The position numbers and the translations under genes are program-made. 64,000 nucleotides of DNA from Buchnera aphidicola (Hyperomyzus lactucae) (GTDB lineage: Bacteria; Pseudomonadota; Gammaproteobacteria; Enterobacterales; Enterobacteriaceae), in NCBI RefSeq assembly GCF_005081705.1, contig NZ_CP034876.1:449863-513862 (forward strand). Reading direction: 5' to 3'. The notes below the pieces were generated by a model. It saw only the letters and a program-made list of their open reading frames with translations, was not told the origin of the DNA and searched no databases. Shown piece after piece: positions 41,775 through 51,786 of the stretch. The stretch's first letter is position 1, and the number at the start of each line of letters is the position of its first letter.

Positions 41775-42944
41775 ATGCATATCAGAAAAATGACTGAATT
41801 AAATCTAACAGGGAAAAGAGTATTAATAAGAAGTGACTTAAATGTTCCTATAAAAAATGGAATTATCCAATCTGAAGCTAGAATATTAGCGGCTCTTCCT
41901 ACTATTAAACTAGCTATTGAAAAAAACGCAAAAGTTATTATTATGTCTCATTTAGGGAGACCAAAGGAAGGATGTTATACAAAAAAGTATTCTTTACTAC
42001 CTATATTCGAATATTTAAAAAAAAAACTTAATAATACGAAAATGTATTTTTCTCAGAATTATTTAAATGATATTACGCTTAATTCTGGAGAAATACTAAT
42101 GTTAGAAAATGTTCGTTTCAACAAGGGAGAATTAAGCAATAGCAATAAACTGTCTAAAGAATATTCTAGTCTCTGTGATATATTTGTAATGGATGCTTTT
42201 GGAAGTGCACATAGAATGCAGTCATCCACTTATGGTATTGGAGAATTTGTTAAAATTGCATGTGCGGGACCCCTTTTGATAAATGAAATTAGTGCTTTAA
42301 AAAAAGCACTAAAAGAACCAAAACGTCCCATGGTAGCAATAGTAGGCGGCGCAAAAGTATCAACTAAATTTAATGTATTGCATAAATTATCTAAAATTGC
42401 AGATACAATTATAGTTGGAGGGGGTATAGCAAATACTTTTTTAGCTATTGATTATAAAATAGGAAAATCATTACATGAACCAGATTTTATACCTGAAGCT
42501 AAAAAATTACGTGATAAATATAATATTATTACACCAATTGATTCTCGAGTAGGAAAAAATTTTTGTAAAACTGAAAAATCCATAATCCGATTACCCTCTA
42601 ATATTAAAAAAGACGAAGAAATCATGGATTTTGGAGATGAAACTATTACAAAAATTACTAATATTCTTAAAAACTCGCAAACTATTATTTGGAACGGACC
42701 TGTTGGAGTATTTGAATTTCCACATTTTAGAATAGGTACTGAAAAAATTGCAAAAACTATTGCTCGTAGTCATGCATTTTCTATAGCTGGAGGAGGAGAC
42801 ACGCTATCTGTTATTGACATGTTTAATATAAAAGATTGTATTTCTTATATTTCTACTGGAGGAGGAGCGTTTTTAGAATTTATAGAAGGGAAAAAATTAC
42901 CTGCAATAGATATGTTAGAAAAAAATTTTAAAAAAATAAATTAA
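41775..42944 (+). CDS. pgk: Phosphoglycerate kinase
   Basis: Glycolytic ATP-forming enzyme. The N-domain shows LIRSDLNVPIKNG, SHLGRPKEG and LENVRFNKGE; the C-domain shows WNGPVGVFEFP and the nucleotide-binding SIAGGGDTLS and STGGGAFLEF. Length is 389 aa (E. coli 387). AAGGAG lies at a good distance from the ATG, the strongest ribosome-binding site in the neighbourhood. fbaA follows 40 bp later in E. coli order. Confidence 0.97.
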   Translation: MHIRKMTELNLTGKRVLIRSDLNVPIKNGIIQSEARILAALPTIKLAIEKNAKVIIMSHLGRPKEGCYTKKYSLLPIFEYLKKKLNNTKMYFSQNYLNDITLNSGEILMLENVRFNKGELSNSNKLSKEYSSLCDIFVMDAFGSAHRMQSSTYGIGEFVKIACAGPLLINEISALKKALKEPKRPMVAIVGGAKVSTKFNVLHKLSKIADTIIVGGGIANTFLAIDYKIGKSLHEPDFIPEAKKLRDKYNIITPIDSRVGKNFCKTEKSIIRLPSNIKKDEEIMDFGDETITKITNILKNSQTIIWNGPVGVFEFPHFRIGTEKIAKTIARSHAFSIAGGGDTLSVIDMFNIKDCISYISTGGGAFLEFIEGKKLPAIDMLEKNFKKIN

Positions 42945-42984
42945 TTAATTCATTTTGAATCTCACATAATAAATAGGAAACACA

Positions 42985-44061
42985 TTGAATATTTTAAATA
43001 TTATTAATCCTGGTGTTATCAATGGTGATGAAGCTCGTATAATATTTGAACTAGCCAAAAAAAAACAGTTTGCAATACCAGCCATTAATTGTATAGGAAC
43101 AGACTCTATCAACACTGTACTAGAAACTGCTGCTAAAGTACGATCCCCGGTTATAATACAATTTTCTCATGGAGGAGCTTCTTTTATTGCAGGTTATAAA
43201 AATAGATTTTCAATTAATCAAGAACAAGCGATTCAAGGAGCTATATCAGGCGCTAATCATGTACATTTAGTTGCTAAGTACTATAAAATTCCAGTAATAC
43301 TTCATACTGATCATTGTCCCAAAGAAACATTATTATGGATTGATGGATTATTAGAAGCAGGTAAAAGATATTATATTAAACATAGGAAGCCTCTTTTTAC
43401 TTCTCATATGATTGACTTATCAAAAGAAACTTTACAGGAAAACATCTATACTTGTAGTAAATATTTAAAGGAAATGAAAAGCATTAACATGATGTTAGAA
43501 ATAGAACTAGGATGTACAGGAGGAGAAGAAGATGGTATAGATAATACTAAAATAGATAAAAAATTACTTTATACGCAGCCTCAAGATGTTAACTATGCTT
43601 ATGAAAAATTAAATAAAATCAGTAAAAATTTTAGCATTGCAGCTTCGTTCGGTAATATACACGGTGTATATGAACCTGGAAATGTTGATCTTCAACCTAT
43701 TATTTTAAAAAATTCACAAGAATATGTTAGTACTAAACATAATTTACAAAAAAATCCATTAAATTTAGTTTTTCACGGAGGTTCGGGTTCTAACTTAAAA
43801 GAAATAGAAGAATCTATTCAATACGGTATTGTTAAAATGAATATTGATACTGATATGCAATGGGCAACGTGGCAAGGTGTATTAAAATTTTACAAAAAAA
43901 ACAAAGAATTTTTACAAAATCAATTAGGAAATAATAGTAATAAACATAAACCAAATAAAAAATATTATGATCCAAGATCATGGATAAGAGCATCACAAGA
44001 ATCAATGTCAATCAGGTTGGAACAATCTTTTAAAGAATTAAACGCTTTTAATATTTTATAA
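42985..44061 (+). CDS. fbaA: Fructose-bisphosphate aldolase, class II (TTG start)
   Basis: Zinc-dependent cleavage of fructose 1,6-bisphosphate. ILHTDHC carries a zinc histidine and the catalytic Asp; EIELGCTGGEEDG, SFGNIHGVY, VFHGGSGS and NIDTDMQWATW follow. Length is 358 aa (E. coli 359). The start is TTG at 42985 with AGGA 7 bases upstream. The residues after it (NILNIINPGVINGDE) align with the E. coli N-terminus, and no ATG precedes residue 100 (the first Met encoded is in SHMIDLS), so TTG is the true start. Operon with pgk. Confidence 0.95.
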   Translation: MNILNIINPGVINGDEARIIFELAKKKQFAIPAINCIGTDSINTVLETAAKVRSPVIIQFSHGGASFIAGYKNRFSINQEQAIQGAISGANHVHLVAKYYKIPVILHTDHCPKETLLWIDGLLEAGKRYYIKHRKPLFTSHMIDLSKETLQENIYTCSKYLKEMKSINMMLEIELGCTGGEEDGIDNTKIDKKLLYTQPQDVNYAYEKLNKISKNFSIAASFGNIHGVYEPGNVDLQPIILKNSQEYVSTKHNLQKNPLNLVFHGGSGSNLKEIEESIQYGIVKMNIDTDMQWATWQGVLKFYKKNKEFLQNQLGNNSNKHKPNKKYYDPRSWIRASQESMSIRLEQSFKELNAFNIL

Positions 44062-44092
44062 AAATATTTTATTAAATATTTCAATATTATTC

Positions 44093-44118
44093 CGGGGAAT
44101 AAATCAAAATATTCTCCG
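44093..44118 (+). terminator. Possible terminator after fbaA
   Basis: CGGGGAATA (44093-44101) pairs with TATTCTCCG (44110-44118) over 9 bp with one G-T pair and an 8-base loop, 32 bases after the fbaA stop. Only a loose T tail follows (AAAAATCATTTTAT), so termination is plausible rather than clear. Confidence 0.45.
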
Positions 44119-44177
44119 AAAAATCATTTTATATTTTAAAAAATTATCAATAAAGATAAAAATATACAGAGATAATA

Positions 44178-45023
44178 ATGGACGAATTAAATGTCGTAAA
44201 TGATATTAATCACGCAGGAAATTGGTTAATACGTAATCAAGAATTACTTCTTGGATATATGGTAAACCTAACATCTGCAGTTATTATTTTAATTGCGGGA
44301 ATGTTTATAGCTAAAATAATATCTAATGGTGTTAATCAAGTATTGATTACTCGTCGTATTGACGCTACTATTGCTGGTTTTCTTTCTGCATTAATGCGGT
44401 ATATTATTATTACTTTTACATTAATTGCTGCATTGGGTAGAATTGGAGTACAAACAACATCAGTTATTGCTATATTAGGAGCGGCAGGTATGGCAATAGG
44501 TTTAGCTTTACAAGGTTCATTATCTAATTTTGCAGCTGGTGTATTACTAGTCACACTAAGACCATTAAAAACAGGAGAATATGTTGATCTAGAAAGTGTT
44601 TCAGGAACTGTATTAAATATTCATATTTTCTATACAACACTACGTACTTTAGATGGAAAAATTGTAGTAGTTCCAAATAATAAGATTATTTCTGGTAATA
44701 TTATTAATTATTCAAGAGAACCAGCGCGTCGTAATGAATTTATTATAAGTGTATCATATAACAGCGATATTGATTTAGTAATTAAAATTTTACGTGCAGT
44801 AATAGAAAAAGAAGATAGAGTTATTAAAGATAGAGATATTATTATCGGTCTTAGCGAATTGGCTCCGTCTTCTTTAAATTTTATAGTACGTTGTTGGAGT
44901 AGTACTAATGATTTAAATTCAGTATACTGGGATTTGATGGCTAAGTTTAAAAAAGAATTAGATAAAAATAATATCAATATTCCTTATCCTCAAATAGATG
45001 TACATCTTTACAAAAATAAATAA
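44178..45023 (+). CDS. mscS: Small-conductance mechanosensitive channel MscS
   Basis: Heptameric inner-membrane channel that vents solutes on hypo-osmotic shock. Three N-terminal membrane segments are seen (about 25-50, 65-85 and 95-127), with TM3 carrying the Gly/Ala-packed pore helix [21 protein letters not shown]; the cytoplasmic cage follows with [15 protein letters not shown]. Length is 281 aa (E. coli 286). It lies after fbaA as in E. coli (pgk-fbaA-mscS). Confidence 0.95.
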   Translation: MDELNVVNDINHAGNWLIRNQELLLGYMVNLTSAVIILIAGMFIAKIISNGVNQVLITRRIDATIAGFLSALMRYIIITFTLIAALGRIGVQTTSVIAILGAAGMAIGLALQGSLSNFAAGVLLVTLRPLKTGEYVDLESVSGTVLNIHIFYTTLRTLDGKIVVVPNNKIISGNIINYSREPARRNEFIISVSYNSDIDLVIKILRAVIEKEDRVIKDRDIIIGLSELAPSSLNFIVRCWSSTNDLNSVYWDLMAKFKKELDKNNINIPYPQIDVHLYKNK

Positions 45024-45076
45024 AAAATTATCTTTAAAAATCTTTTATATTTATTCAATAAAAAAATTAGGTACTT

Positions 45077-48000
45077 ATGTTTTCAGTTTATCAATCTAAT
45101 CAACTTACTGTACTACTATCAAAAGTATGTCAAATTATTCAGAAAAAACCTCTTCCTAATATTTTTGAAAAAGAGATTTTTATTCATGATAATAAGGTAT
45201 TATTTCAATACTTGAATATATTCATTGCTGATAAAATAGGAATTTCTACTGGTTTTAACCTATATCATCCTAATGATTTTATATGGAAATTGTTTCGAAA
45301 ATTTTCATATAAAAAAGACTTAAAAAATATTTTTACTCATTCTATCATGACATGGAAAATCATGAAAATTTTAAAAGAAAATTCCTCTCAAAATTTCTAT
45401 CAAAATAACAATAGTATGAATAATTTTAAATTTTCATGTTTAATGGCTCAAATATTCGAACAGTATCTTTTATACCGTCCTAATTGGATTAATACATGGG
45501 AGAAAAATGAAAAAATACTAAATATTGATGCCAATGAGAAATGGCAAAAAAAATTATGGATGGAAATAATAAATCAAACTACAAAATATAATAAGTACTA
45601 TTGTCATTTTTCAAATCTATTTTATCTTATTCAAGAATTAATTAAAAAAAAAATAAAAAAAAAAGATTGTCCTAAACGTTTGTTTATTATCTCTTGTTTT
45701 TCGTTAAATCCTTCTTATATAAAGATTTTTAAAAAAATTAGTCCATATATTCATATTTATTTTTTATATATTACACCTTTTAGACAAAATATACTTCATA
45801 TAATTAAAGAAGAAAAAGATTTTTTAAAGAAAAAACATAAAGAATACATATTCGGTGATTCACTGATAAAATTATGGGGAAAATATGAAAAAATTTACTC
45901 ATTATATATTATACAATCTAAAAAAACAAAAATAATTACTTGTTTCAAAAAAAATAGAAATATTAATCTGCTTAATAATATTAAAAATGATTTTTTTTTA
46001 GAAAACAGATTAAATACTAACAAAACTAAAAAAAAATATTTTATTTTGACAGATAATTCTATTTCTATACATATTTGTTTTAATAAAAAACATGAGATTG
46101 AAATACTATACGAAAAACTATTAACATTTTTTTTAGAGCATCCAAATATTAAAGCAAAAGATGTAGTAGTTACTTCTTTTTCAATTGATTCTTATATTCC
46201 TTATATTAATTCAGTATTTAAATCATTGAGTAAAAAAGAGCAAATTCCTTTTTTTATCTCCAAAAAATTCTCTAAAAAAACAGAAATAATATTATCTTCT
46301 TTTAATACAATATTAAATTTATCCAATAACCGTTTTAAAAACGAAGAAATATTAGCATTACTTGATATTCCTGAAATAGCAAAGAATTTTGATATTTCAG
46401 AAGAAGAAATAAACATTTTATACAATTGGATAGAAGAAACAAATATTAGGTGGGCAATTGACGAAAAACATAAAGATTATTTATCTTTTCCTAAAATCCA
46501 CCAAAATACTTGGTTGTACGGTATTGAAAAATTACTTCTTAGTTATGCAATGAATAATACAGAAAATATTTGGAATAATGTTTTATCATGTAGTTTAATT
46601 AATGGTTCGAGAACGGAATTATTAGAAAAATTAATTATATTTATAAAAAAACTCGAGAAATGGCAAAAAAAACTATCCAAAACACAAAATCTTATTTATT
46701 GGCGTTCATTGTCTAAATTAATAATTAATGATTTTTTTCATATAAACGCAAAAACAGAAGAATCTATTCAAATTATTCAAAAAAATTGGATAGAAATGAT
46801 TGATGACGGTTTATTGTCTAATTATTCATATAAAATTTCAATTAAAATATTACAAAAAAAATTTATCAACAAATATAATCATACTAACAATCAAAAATTT
46901 TTACCTGACGTACTAAATTTTTGTCATCCCTCTGCTATATGTTATATTCCATTTAAAATAATATGTATTATTGGTGCTGATTATCAAAGTACTCAAAGTA
47001 CAAATAATATGGAGAGTGTTAATTTTCTACATAAATATCCATTAATTGGAGATGTAAATATTTACCAACAATATTGTTATTTATTTCTTCAAAGTATATC
47101 TTGTACTCAAGAATATTTTTATATAAGTTATGTTGGTTATTCTATTAAAGATGCAAGCAAAACATATCCCTCCGTTCTAGTAGATCAACTATTAAATTAT
47201 ATAGCAATACATTATTGCTTAATAGGAGATAAAAATTTATCTTTAGATAAAAACATTGCAAAGATTTCTAAGCAATTATGTACAAAATATAAACAAAATT
47301 ACTTTTATGATAAAAAAAATGTAAATATTTTTAAAAAAAAACTAGAAAAAACACCTATCAACATAGATACAAAAAAACACAATAAAAATGTTTTTAATAA
47401 AAAAGAATTAAAAAAAAATCATTTTAATAAAATTAATTTAATTGATTTGATAAGTTTTTGGAAAAATCCAATACGCTATTTTGTTAAAAATACTTTAAAA
47501 ATAAAATTTAATCTAAAACAACAAAACATTAATATTACAGAACCTTTTGTAGTAAATATACTAGACTCTTTCAAGATAAGAAATCTTTTGTTAAACAAAA
47601 TAATAAATAATCAAGATACAACGAAATTATTTAAATATTATGTACTTTCTGGAAAGTTGCCTTATAAATTTTTTGGAATGAATTTCTGGAATAAAAATAT
47701 TAAAGAAATAAATTCTATAGCAAAAAAAGTTATTCAAAATAAACACGACACAGAAGAAAAAAAGATTTGTTTAAAAATACAGAATTATCAAATAAATGGT
47801 ATTTTATCTGAAATACAGAGCACAGGTTTGTTACGTTGGAAACCAAGCTTAATTAACTATAGTGATCGTATTTCTCTATGGTTAGAACATTTAATTTACT
47901 CCATATCAACAGGTTGTGGAGAAAGTAAAATTATAGGTTATAAAAATCAAACATGGTCTTTTTCTCCGTTAAAATCTGATATCGCATATGCTTATCTTTT

Positions 48001-48304
48001 AGAATATATTGAAGGATATATAAGAGGTATAAAAACTCCTTTATTTTTGATAAAATCAGGTGCTTGTTGGCTTGATCAAGTTTATGATAAAAGTGATAAT
48101 TGTATTAAAGATGATGAGAATATAAAAAGAAAAGCATATAAAAAACTATTAGAATGTTGGATAGGAAATAATTATATTAAAGGAGAAAAAAAAGATTTTT
48201 ATATTAATACTATAATCAAAAAACTCAATACTAATAATATAAAAGAAATATGCAAAATAGCTAAAAAATGGTTAATACCAATCTTGAAGAATAGAAAAAA
48301 ATAA
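45077..48304 (+). CDS. recC: Exodeoxyribonuclease V subunit RecC
   Basis: Non-catalytic subunit of RecBCD that scans the 3' strand for Chi. The N-terminus aligns without gaps to E. coli over the first 70 residues: Gln44 and Trp70 of the Chi tunnel are kept while Leu64 is His64. The segment equivalent to E. coli D133-L134 reads Gln125-Ile126. Length is 1075 aa (E. coli 1122), very Lys/Ile/Asn-rich. Two A10 tracts separated by one T (45644-45664) sit in frame. recB starts 1 bp after its stop; ptrA, which lies between recC and recB in E. coli, is gone. Confidence 0.94.
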   Translation: MFSVYQSNQLTVLLSKVCQIIQKKPLPNIFEKEIFIHDNKVLFQYLNIFIADKIGISTGFNLYHPNDFIWKLFRKFSYKKDLKNIFTHSIMTWKIMKILKENSSQNFYQNNNSMNNFKFSCLMAQIFEQYLLYRPNWINTWEKNEKILNIDANEKWQKKLWMEIINQTTKYNKYYCHFSNLFYLIQELIKKKIKKKDCPKRLFIISCFSLNPSYIKIFKKISPYIHIYFLYITPFRQNILHIIKEEKDFLKKKHKEYIFGDSLIKLWGKYEKIYSLYIIQSKKTKIITCFKKNRNINLLNNIKNDFFLENRLNTNKTKKKYFILTDNSISIHICFNKKHEIEILYEKLLTFFLEHPNIKAKDVVVTSFSIDSYIPYINSVFKSLSKKEQIPFFISKKFSKKTEIILSSFNTILNLSNNRFKNEEILALLDIPEIAKNFDISEEEINILYNWIEETNIRWAIDEKHKDYLSFPKIHQNTWLYGIEKLLLSYAMNNTENIWNNVLSCSLINGSRTELLEKLIIFIKKLEKWQKKLSKTQNLIYWRSLSKLIINDFFHINAKTEESIQIIQKNWIEMIDDGLLSNYSYKISIKILQKKFINKYNHTNNQKFLPDVLNFCHPSAICYIPFKIICIIGADYQSTQSTNNMESVNFLHKYPLIGDVNIYQQYCYLFLQSISCTQEYFYISYVGYSIKDASKTYPSVLVDQLLNYIAIHYCLIGDKNLSLDKNIAKISKQLCTKYKQNYFYDKKNVNIFKKKLEKTPINIDTKKHNKNVFNKKELKKNHFNKINLIDLISFWKNPIRYFVKNTLKIKFNLKQQNINITEPFVVNILDSFKIRNLLLNKIINNQDTTKLFKYYVLSGKLPYKFFGMNFWNKNIKEINSIAKKVIQNKHDTEEKKICLKIQNYQINGILSEIQSTGLLRWKPSLINYSDRISLWLEHLIYSISTGCGESKIIGYKNQTWSFSPLKSDIAYAYLLEYIEGYIRGIKTPLFLIKSGACWLDQVYDKSDNCIKDDENIKRKAYKKLLECWIGNNYIKGEKKDFYINTIIKKLNTNNIKEICKIAKKWLIPILKNRKK

Positions 48305-48305
48305 C

Positions 48306-51300
48306 ATGAATACTGATTATTTTAAAAAAAAACTTGATGTTTTTAAAATATTGCTCAATGGTATAAATTTAATAGAAGCTTCTGCTGGAACAGGGAAAAC
48401 TTTTACAATTGTACTATTATATCTCCGTTTATTATTAGGTATAGGCAATAAGCAAAAAAAACTTTTAGTACATCAAATACTCGTAGTCACTTTTACTAAT
48501 ACAGCAAAAGAAGAATTATATATACGGATTAAAAATGGAATTCAAAACTTATATTTCACCTGTATTAATAAGACAACTTCAGATCCTATTCTCGAATTAT
48601 TTTTAAGAGAAATAAATGACATAGATGAGGCTGTTGATATTTTAAATAAAGCACAAAATGATATAAACCATTCTTCTATTTATACAATACATAGTTTTTG
48701 TCAAAAAATTTTGCAATGGTATACTTTTGATTACAATATTATTTTTAAAGACGAAATAATTGAAAATGAAGATGATTTATATTTACAAGCTACAGAAGAT
48801 TTTTGGAGACGTTTTTTTTATAACTTACCAGAAAACATTGTGAATGTTATTTGTCAAGATTATAATAGTCCAGAAAACCTTCTAAAAAAAATAAAACCAT
48901 TATTACATATAAAATCAATAAACTTTAAAAAAAGACTTTTAAAAAACGAAACATTACTTTCATATCACGAAAACAATATAAAGAAAATAAATAATTTTAA
49001 AGAAATTTGGTTAAATAACTATCGAGCAATATCAAGATTAATGTATCTATTAAAGATAAATAAAAAAATATATAGTAAGTTTAATCTTTCTAGATGGATT
49101 AATGATATTACAATCTGGGCAAAATCTGAAACGAAAGATTATACACTTCCTATTGCATTAAAATACTTTTCCAAAAATTACATAGAAAAAAATACAACTA
49201 ATAATATTAGTTCAGAATATATTATATTTAAAGAAACTGAAAAAATATTAAATAATAATTTTTCGTTAAAAAAAATTATTATATTAAATGCCATAAAAAA
49301 TATTAATAGATTTTTACTTAAAGAAAAAAAAAATCAATCATTATTAAGTTTTAATGACTTGCTAAGTATTCTTTTGGAAACTATAAAAAAAAATCAGTAT
49401 TTAAGAGAATTAATAAGAAAAAAATACCCTGCTGCATTTATTGACGAATTTCAAGATACTAATATTGAACAATATAAAATATTTGATTTATTATACAAAA
49501 AAAATGAAAAAACAGTATTATTTCTTATTGGAGATCCAAAACAAGCAATATACAGTTTTAGAGGAGCTGACATTTTTTCTTATTTATACGCTAAATCTAA
49601 AATAAAAAAACATTACTATCTTGATACTAATTGGCGCTCTTCAACTAAAATGTGTAAAAGTATCAACTTTTTATTCTCTCAACATAATAATCCATTCATA
49701 TTTAAAAATCTTTCATTCAAAATTATTAAGTCTTCCTATAAAAATTCAAAAATGGACTTTGTAATCAACAAAACTTCTCAAATTCCAATTAAATTTTTTT
49801 TACAAGAACAAAAAGAAGTTTATATAGATGATTATCAAGTTTGGATTTCAAAACAATGTGCAAACGAAATTAGTTATTGGTTGGCTTGTGCAAAAGAAGG
49901 AAATGCTATAATTAAAACTAAAAAAGGAGAAAAAACTCTGACATATAAAGATATTGCTATATTAGTGAGAAATCAAAAAGAAGCAAATCTGATTACACAA
50001 GAACTTAAAAAACTTAATATCATGTCAATATATTCATCTTATAAAGACAGTATATTTCAAATTTTTGATGCTCAAGAATTACTTTGGATACTTAAAAGTA
50101 TTCTAGAACCAGATAATGAAAACTTATTAAAACAATCTATTTCTACACATATTTTAAAAAAAATAAATAATAAAGAAAAGTCTTTTTTAATAATAGAAAA
50201 ATTATATGAATATAATAATATATGGCAAAAAATAGGGATTTTTAATATGATTAAAACTATGATATTAGAATATCAAATGAATTCTAATATTATAGACCTC
50301 AAGATGTATTACGAAAAAAATTTGAATTTTCTTCATATAGCAGAATTATTAGAAGAAAAATTTCAATTTTTTGATAAAAAAGAATCTTTAATTCGTTGGT
50401 TTCAAAAAAAAATATTAGCAATAAAACAGCCTTCACATAATGAACGTATCAGATCTTTAAGTGAATCTCAATCAATTAAAATTGTCACTATACATAAAGC
50501 AAAGGGATTAGAATATCCTATTGTTTGGATACCTTTTAGCATAGATTTTAATCAATCCAAACTACCTGTTTATCATAAAAAAGAAAATTTTAAAGTATTT
50601 TTTGATACAGAAAAAAATCAAGCAAGCTTGAAAATATCTGATAAAGAAAGACTTGCAGAAGATGTACGTTTTTTATATGTTGCACTCACAAGAGCAATTG
50701 TTCATTGTAGTATTGGAATAGCATGCTTAATAAAACAAAAAATAAAGAATCGAGACTATAGTGACATTCACAATAGTGGTCTAGGATATATTATACAAAA
50801 TGGTAAAATTATGAATTATAAAAATTTGTTTGATCAATTGAGCAAATTAAGTATGAATAATTTTATAGAAGTACAAAATAGTGCAAATAATTCTATGCTA
50901 TCTATTAATAAAAAAAATATTCATTTAATATCTAAGAGGAATATGTTCAAAGAACATATACATAATATTTGGAAGGTAATAAGTTTTACTAAATTAAAAA
51001 AAGAGAATAAATCATCAGCATATGAACAAAAAGAAATTATTCTAGATAATGCTTTAAATATAAAAAAAAATCAAAAATTAACAGTACATAATTTTCCGAC
51101 AGGAAAAAAAACTGGAATAATGATTCATTATATACTAAGAAATTTACATGATTTAAATGAAAAAAAATATGATTGGTTTTCTAAGATTTTAGAAAAATAT
51201 AATATCTCTTCTAAATGGACTCCAATATTAATGTCTTGGGTAGAAAATATTATAAATACTCCTCTTAATAACGAAAATATTGTTTTATCAAAGATAAATA

Positions 51301-51782
51301 AAAAATTATGTATTAAAGAATTAGAATTTTTTTTGCCTATAAAAAATATTCTATATAGTACAGAATTAAATAAAACACTTCAATCTTCTGATTCAATATC
51401 AATTCTTTCTCCAAAATTATCTTTTGATCCAATAAAGGGAATATTAACAGGATCTATTGATTTACTTTTTTGTTGGAAAAAAAAATATTATATAATAGAC
51501 TATAAATCTAATTGGTTAGGAAATAATAATAGTATTTATTCCGATGAGAATATAAAAAAAGAAATAATTAATCAAAGATATGATTTACAATATCAAATAT
51601 ATACTGTAGCAGTACATACATATTTACAAAAAAAAATCAAATACTACAATTATAGAAATAATTTTGGTGGCGTTTTTTATATTTTTTTACGTGCTGTTAA
51701 TAATCAAAAAAAAAATAATGGTGTTTTTCACACTATTCCAAATTTTTCATTAATAGAAAAAATAATTGATTTAATTTCATAA
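48306..51782 (+). CDS. recB: Exodeoxyribonuclease V subunit RecB (helicase-nuclease)
   Basis: UvrD-type 3'-5' helicase plus nuclease of the RecBCD end-repair enzyme. Walker A is EASAGTGKTFT near residue 25, with AFIDEFQDTN, LIGDPKQAIYSFRGAD, TIHKAKGLEYP and FLYVALTRA as later helicase motifs. The C-terminal nuclease site GSIDLLF and IIDYKSNWLG keeps the metal-binding Asp/Asp/Lys. Length is 1158 aa (E. coli 1180). It is translationally adjacent to recC and recD. Confidence 0.97.
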   Translation: MNTDYFKKKLDVFKILLNGINLIEASAGTGKTFTIVLLYLRLLLGIGNKQKKLLVHQILVVTFTNTAKEELYIRIKNGIQNLYFTCINKTTSDPILELFLREINDIDEAVDILNKAQNDINHSSIYTIHSFCQKILQWYTFDYNIIFKDEIIENEDDLYLQATEDFWRRFFYNLPENIVNVICQDYNSPENLLKKIKPLLHIKSINFKKRLLKNETLLSYHENNIKKINNFKEIWLNNYRAISRLMYLLKINKKIYSKFNLSRWINDITIWAKSETKDYTLPIALKYFSKNYIEKNTTNNISSEYIIFKETEKILNNNFSLKKIIILNAIKNINRFLLKEKKNQSLLSFNDLLSILLETIKKNQYLRELIRKKYPAAFIDEFQDTNIEQYKIFDLLYKKNEKTVLFLIGDPKQAIYSFRGADIFSYLYAKSKIKKHYYLDTNWRSSTKMCKSINFLFSQHNNPFIFKNLSFKIIKSSYKNSKMDFVINKTSQIPIKFFLQEQKEVYIDDYQVWISKQCANEISYWLACAKEGNAIIKTKKGEKTLTYKDIAILVRNQKEANLITQELKKLNIMSIYSSYKDSIFQIFDAQELLWILKSILEPDNENLLKQSISTHILKKINNKEKSFLIIEKLYEYNNIWQKIGIFNMIKTMILEYQMNSNIIDLKMYYEKNLNFLHIAELLEEKFQFFDKKESLIRWFQKKILAIKQPSHNERIRSLSESQSIKIVTIHKAKGLEYPIVWIPFSIDFNQSKLPVYHKKENFKVFFDTEKNQASLKISDKERLAEDVRFLYVALTRAIVHCSIGIACLIKQKIKNRDYSDIHNSGLGYIIQNGKIMNYKNLFDQLSKLSMNNFIEVQNSANNSMLSINKKNIHLISKRNMFKEHIHNIWKVISFTKLKKENKSSAYEQKEIILDNALNIKKNQKLTVHNFPTGKKTGIMIHYILRNLHDLNEKKYDWFSKILEKYNISSKWTPILMSWVENIINTPLNNENIVLSKINKKLCIKELEFFLPIKNILYSTELNKTLQSSDSISILSPKLSFDPIKGILTGSIDLLFCWKKKYYIIDYKSNWLGNNNSIYSDENIKKEIINQRYDLQYQIYTVAVHTYLQKKIKYYNYRNNFGGVFYIFLRAVNNQKKNNGVFHTIPNFSLIEKIIDLIS

Positions 51783-51786
51783 AAAA

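Noticed and set aside
44336..44977. Two antisense frames of 72 and 89 codons within mscS
   Set aside because: mscS is intact and highly conserved on the + strand; the antisense frames start and stop without ribosome-binding sites or homology.
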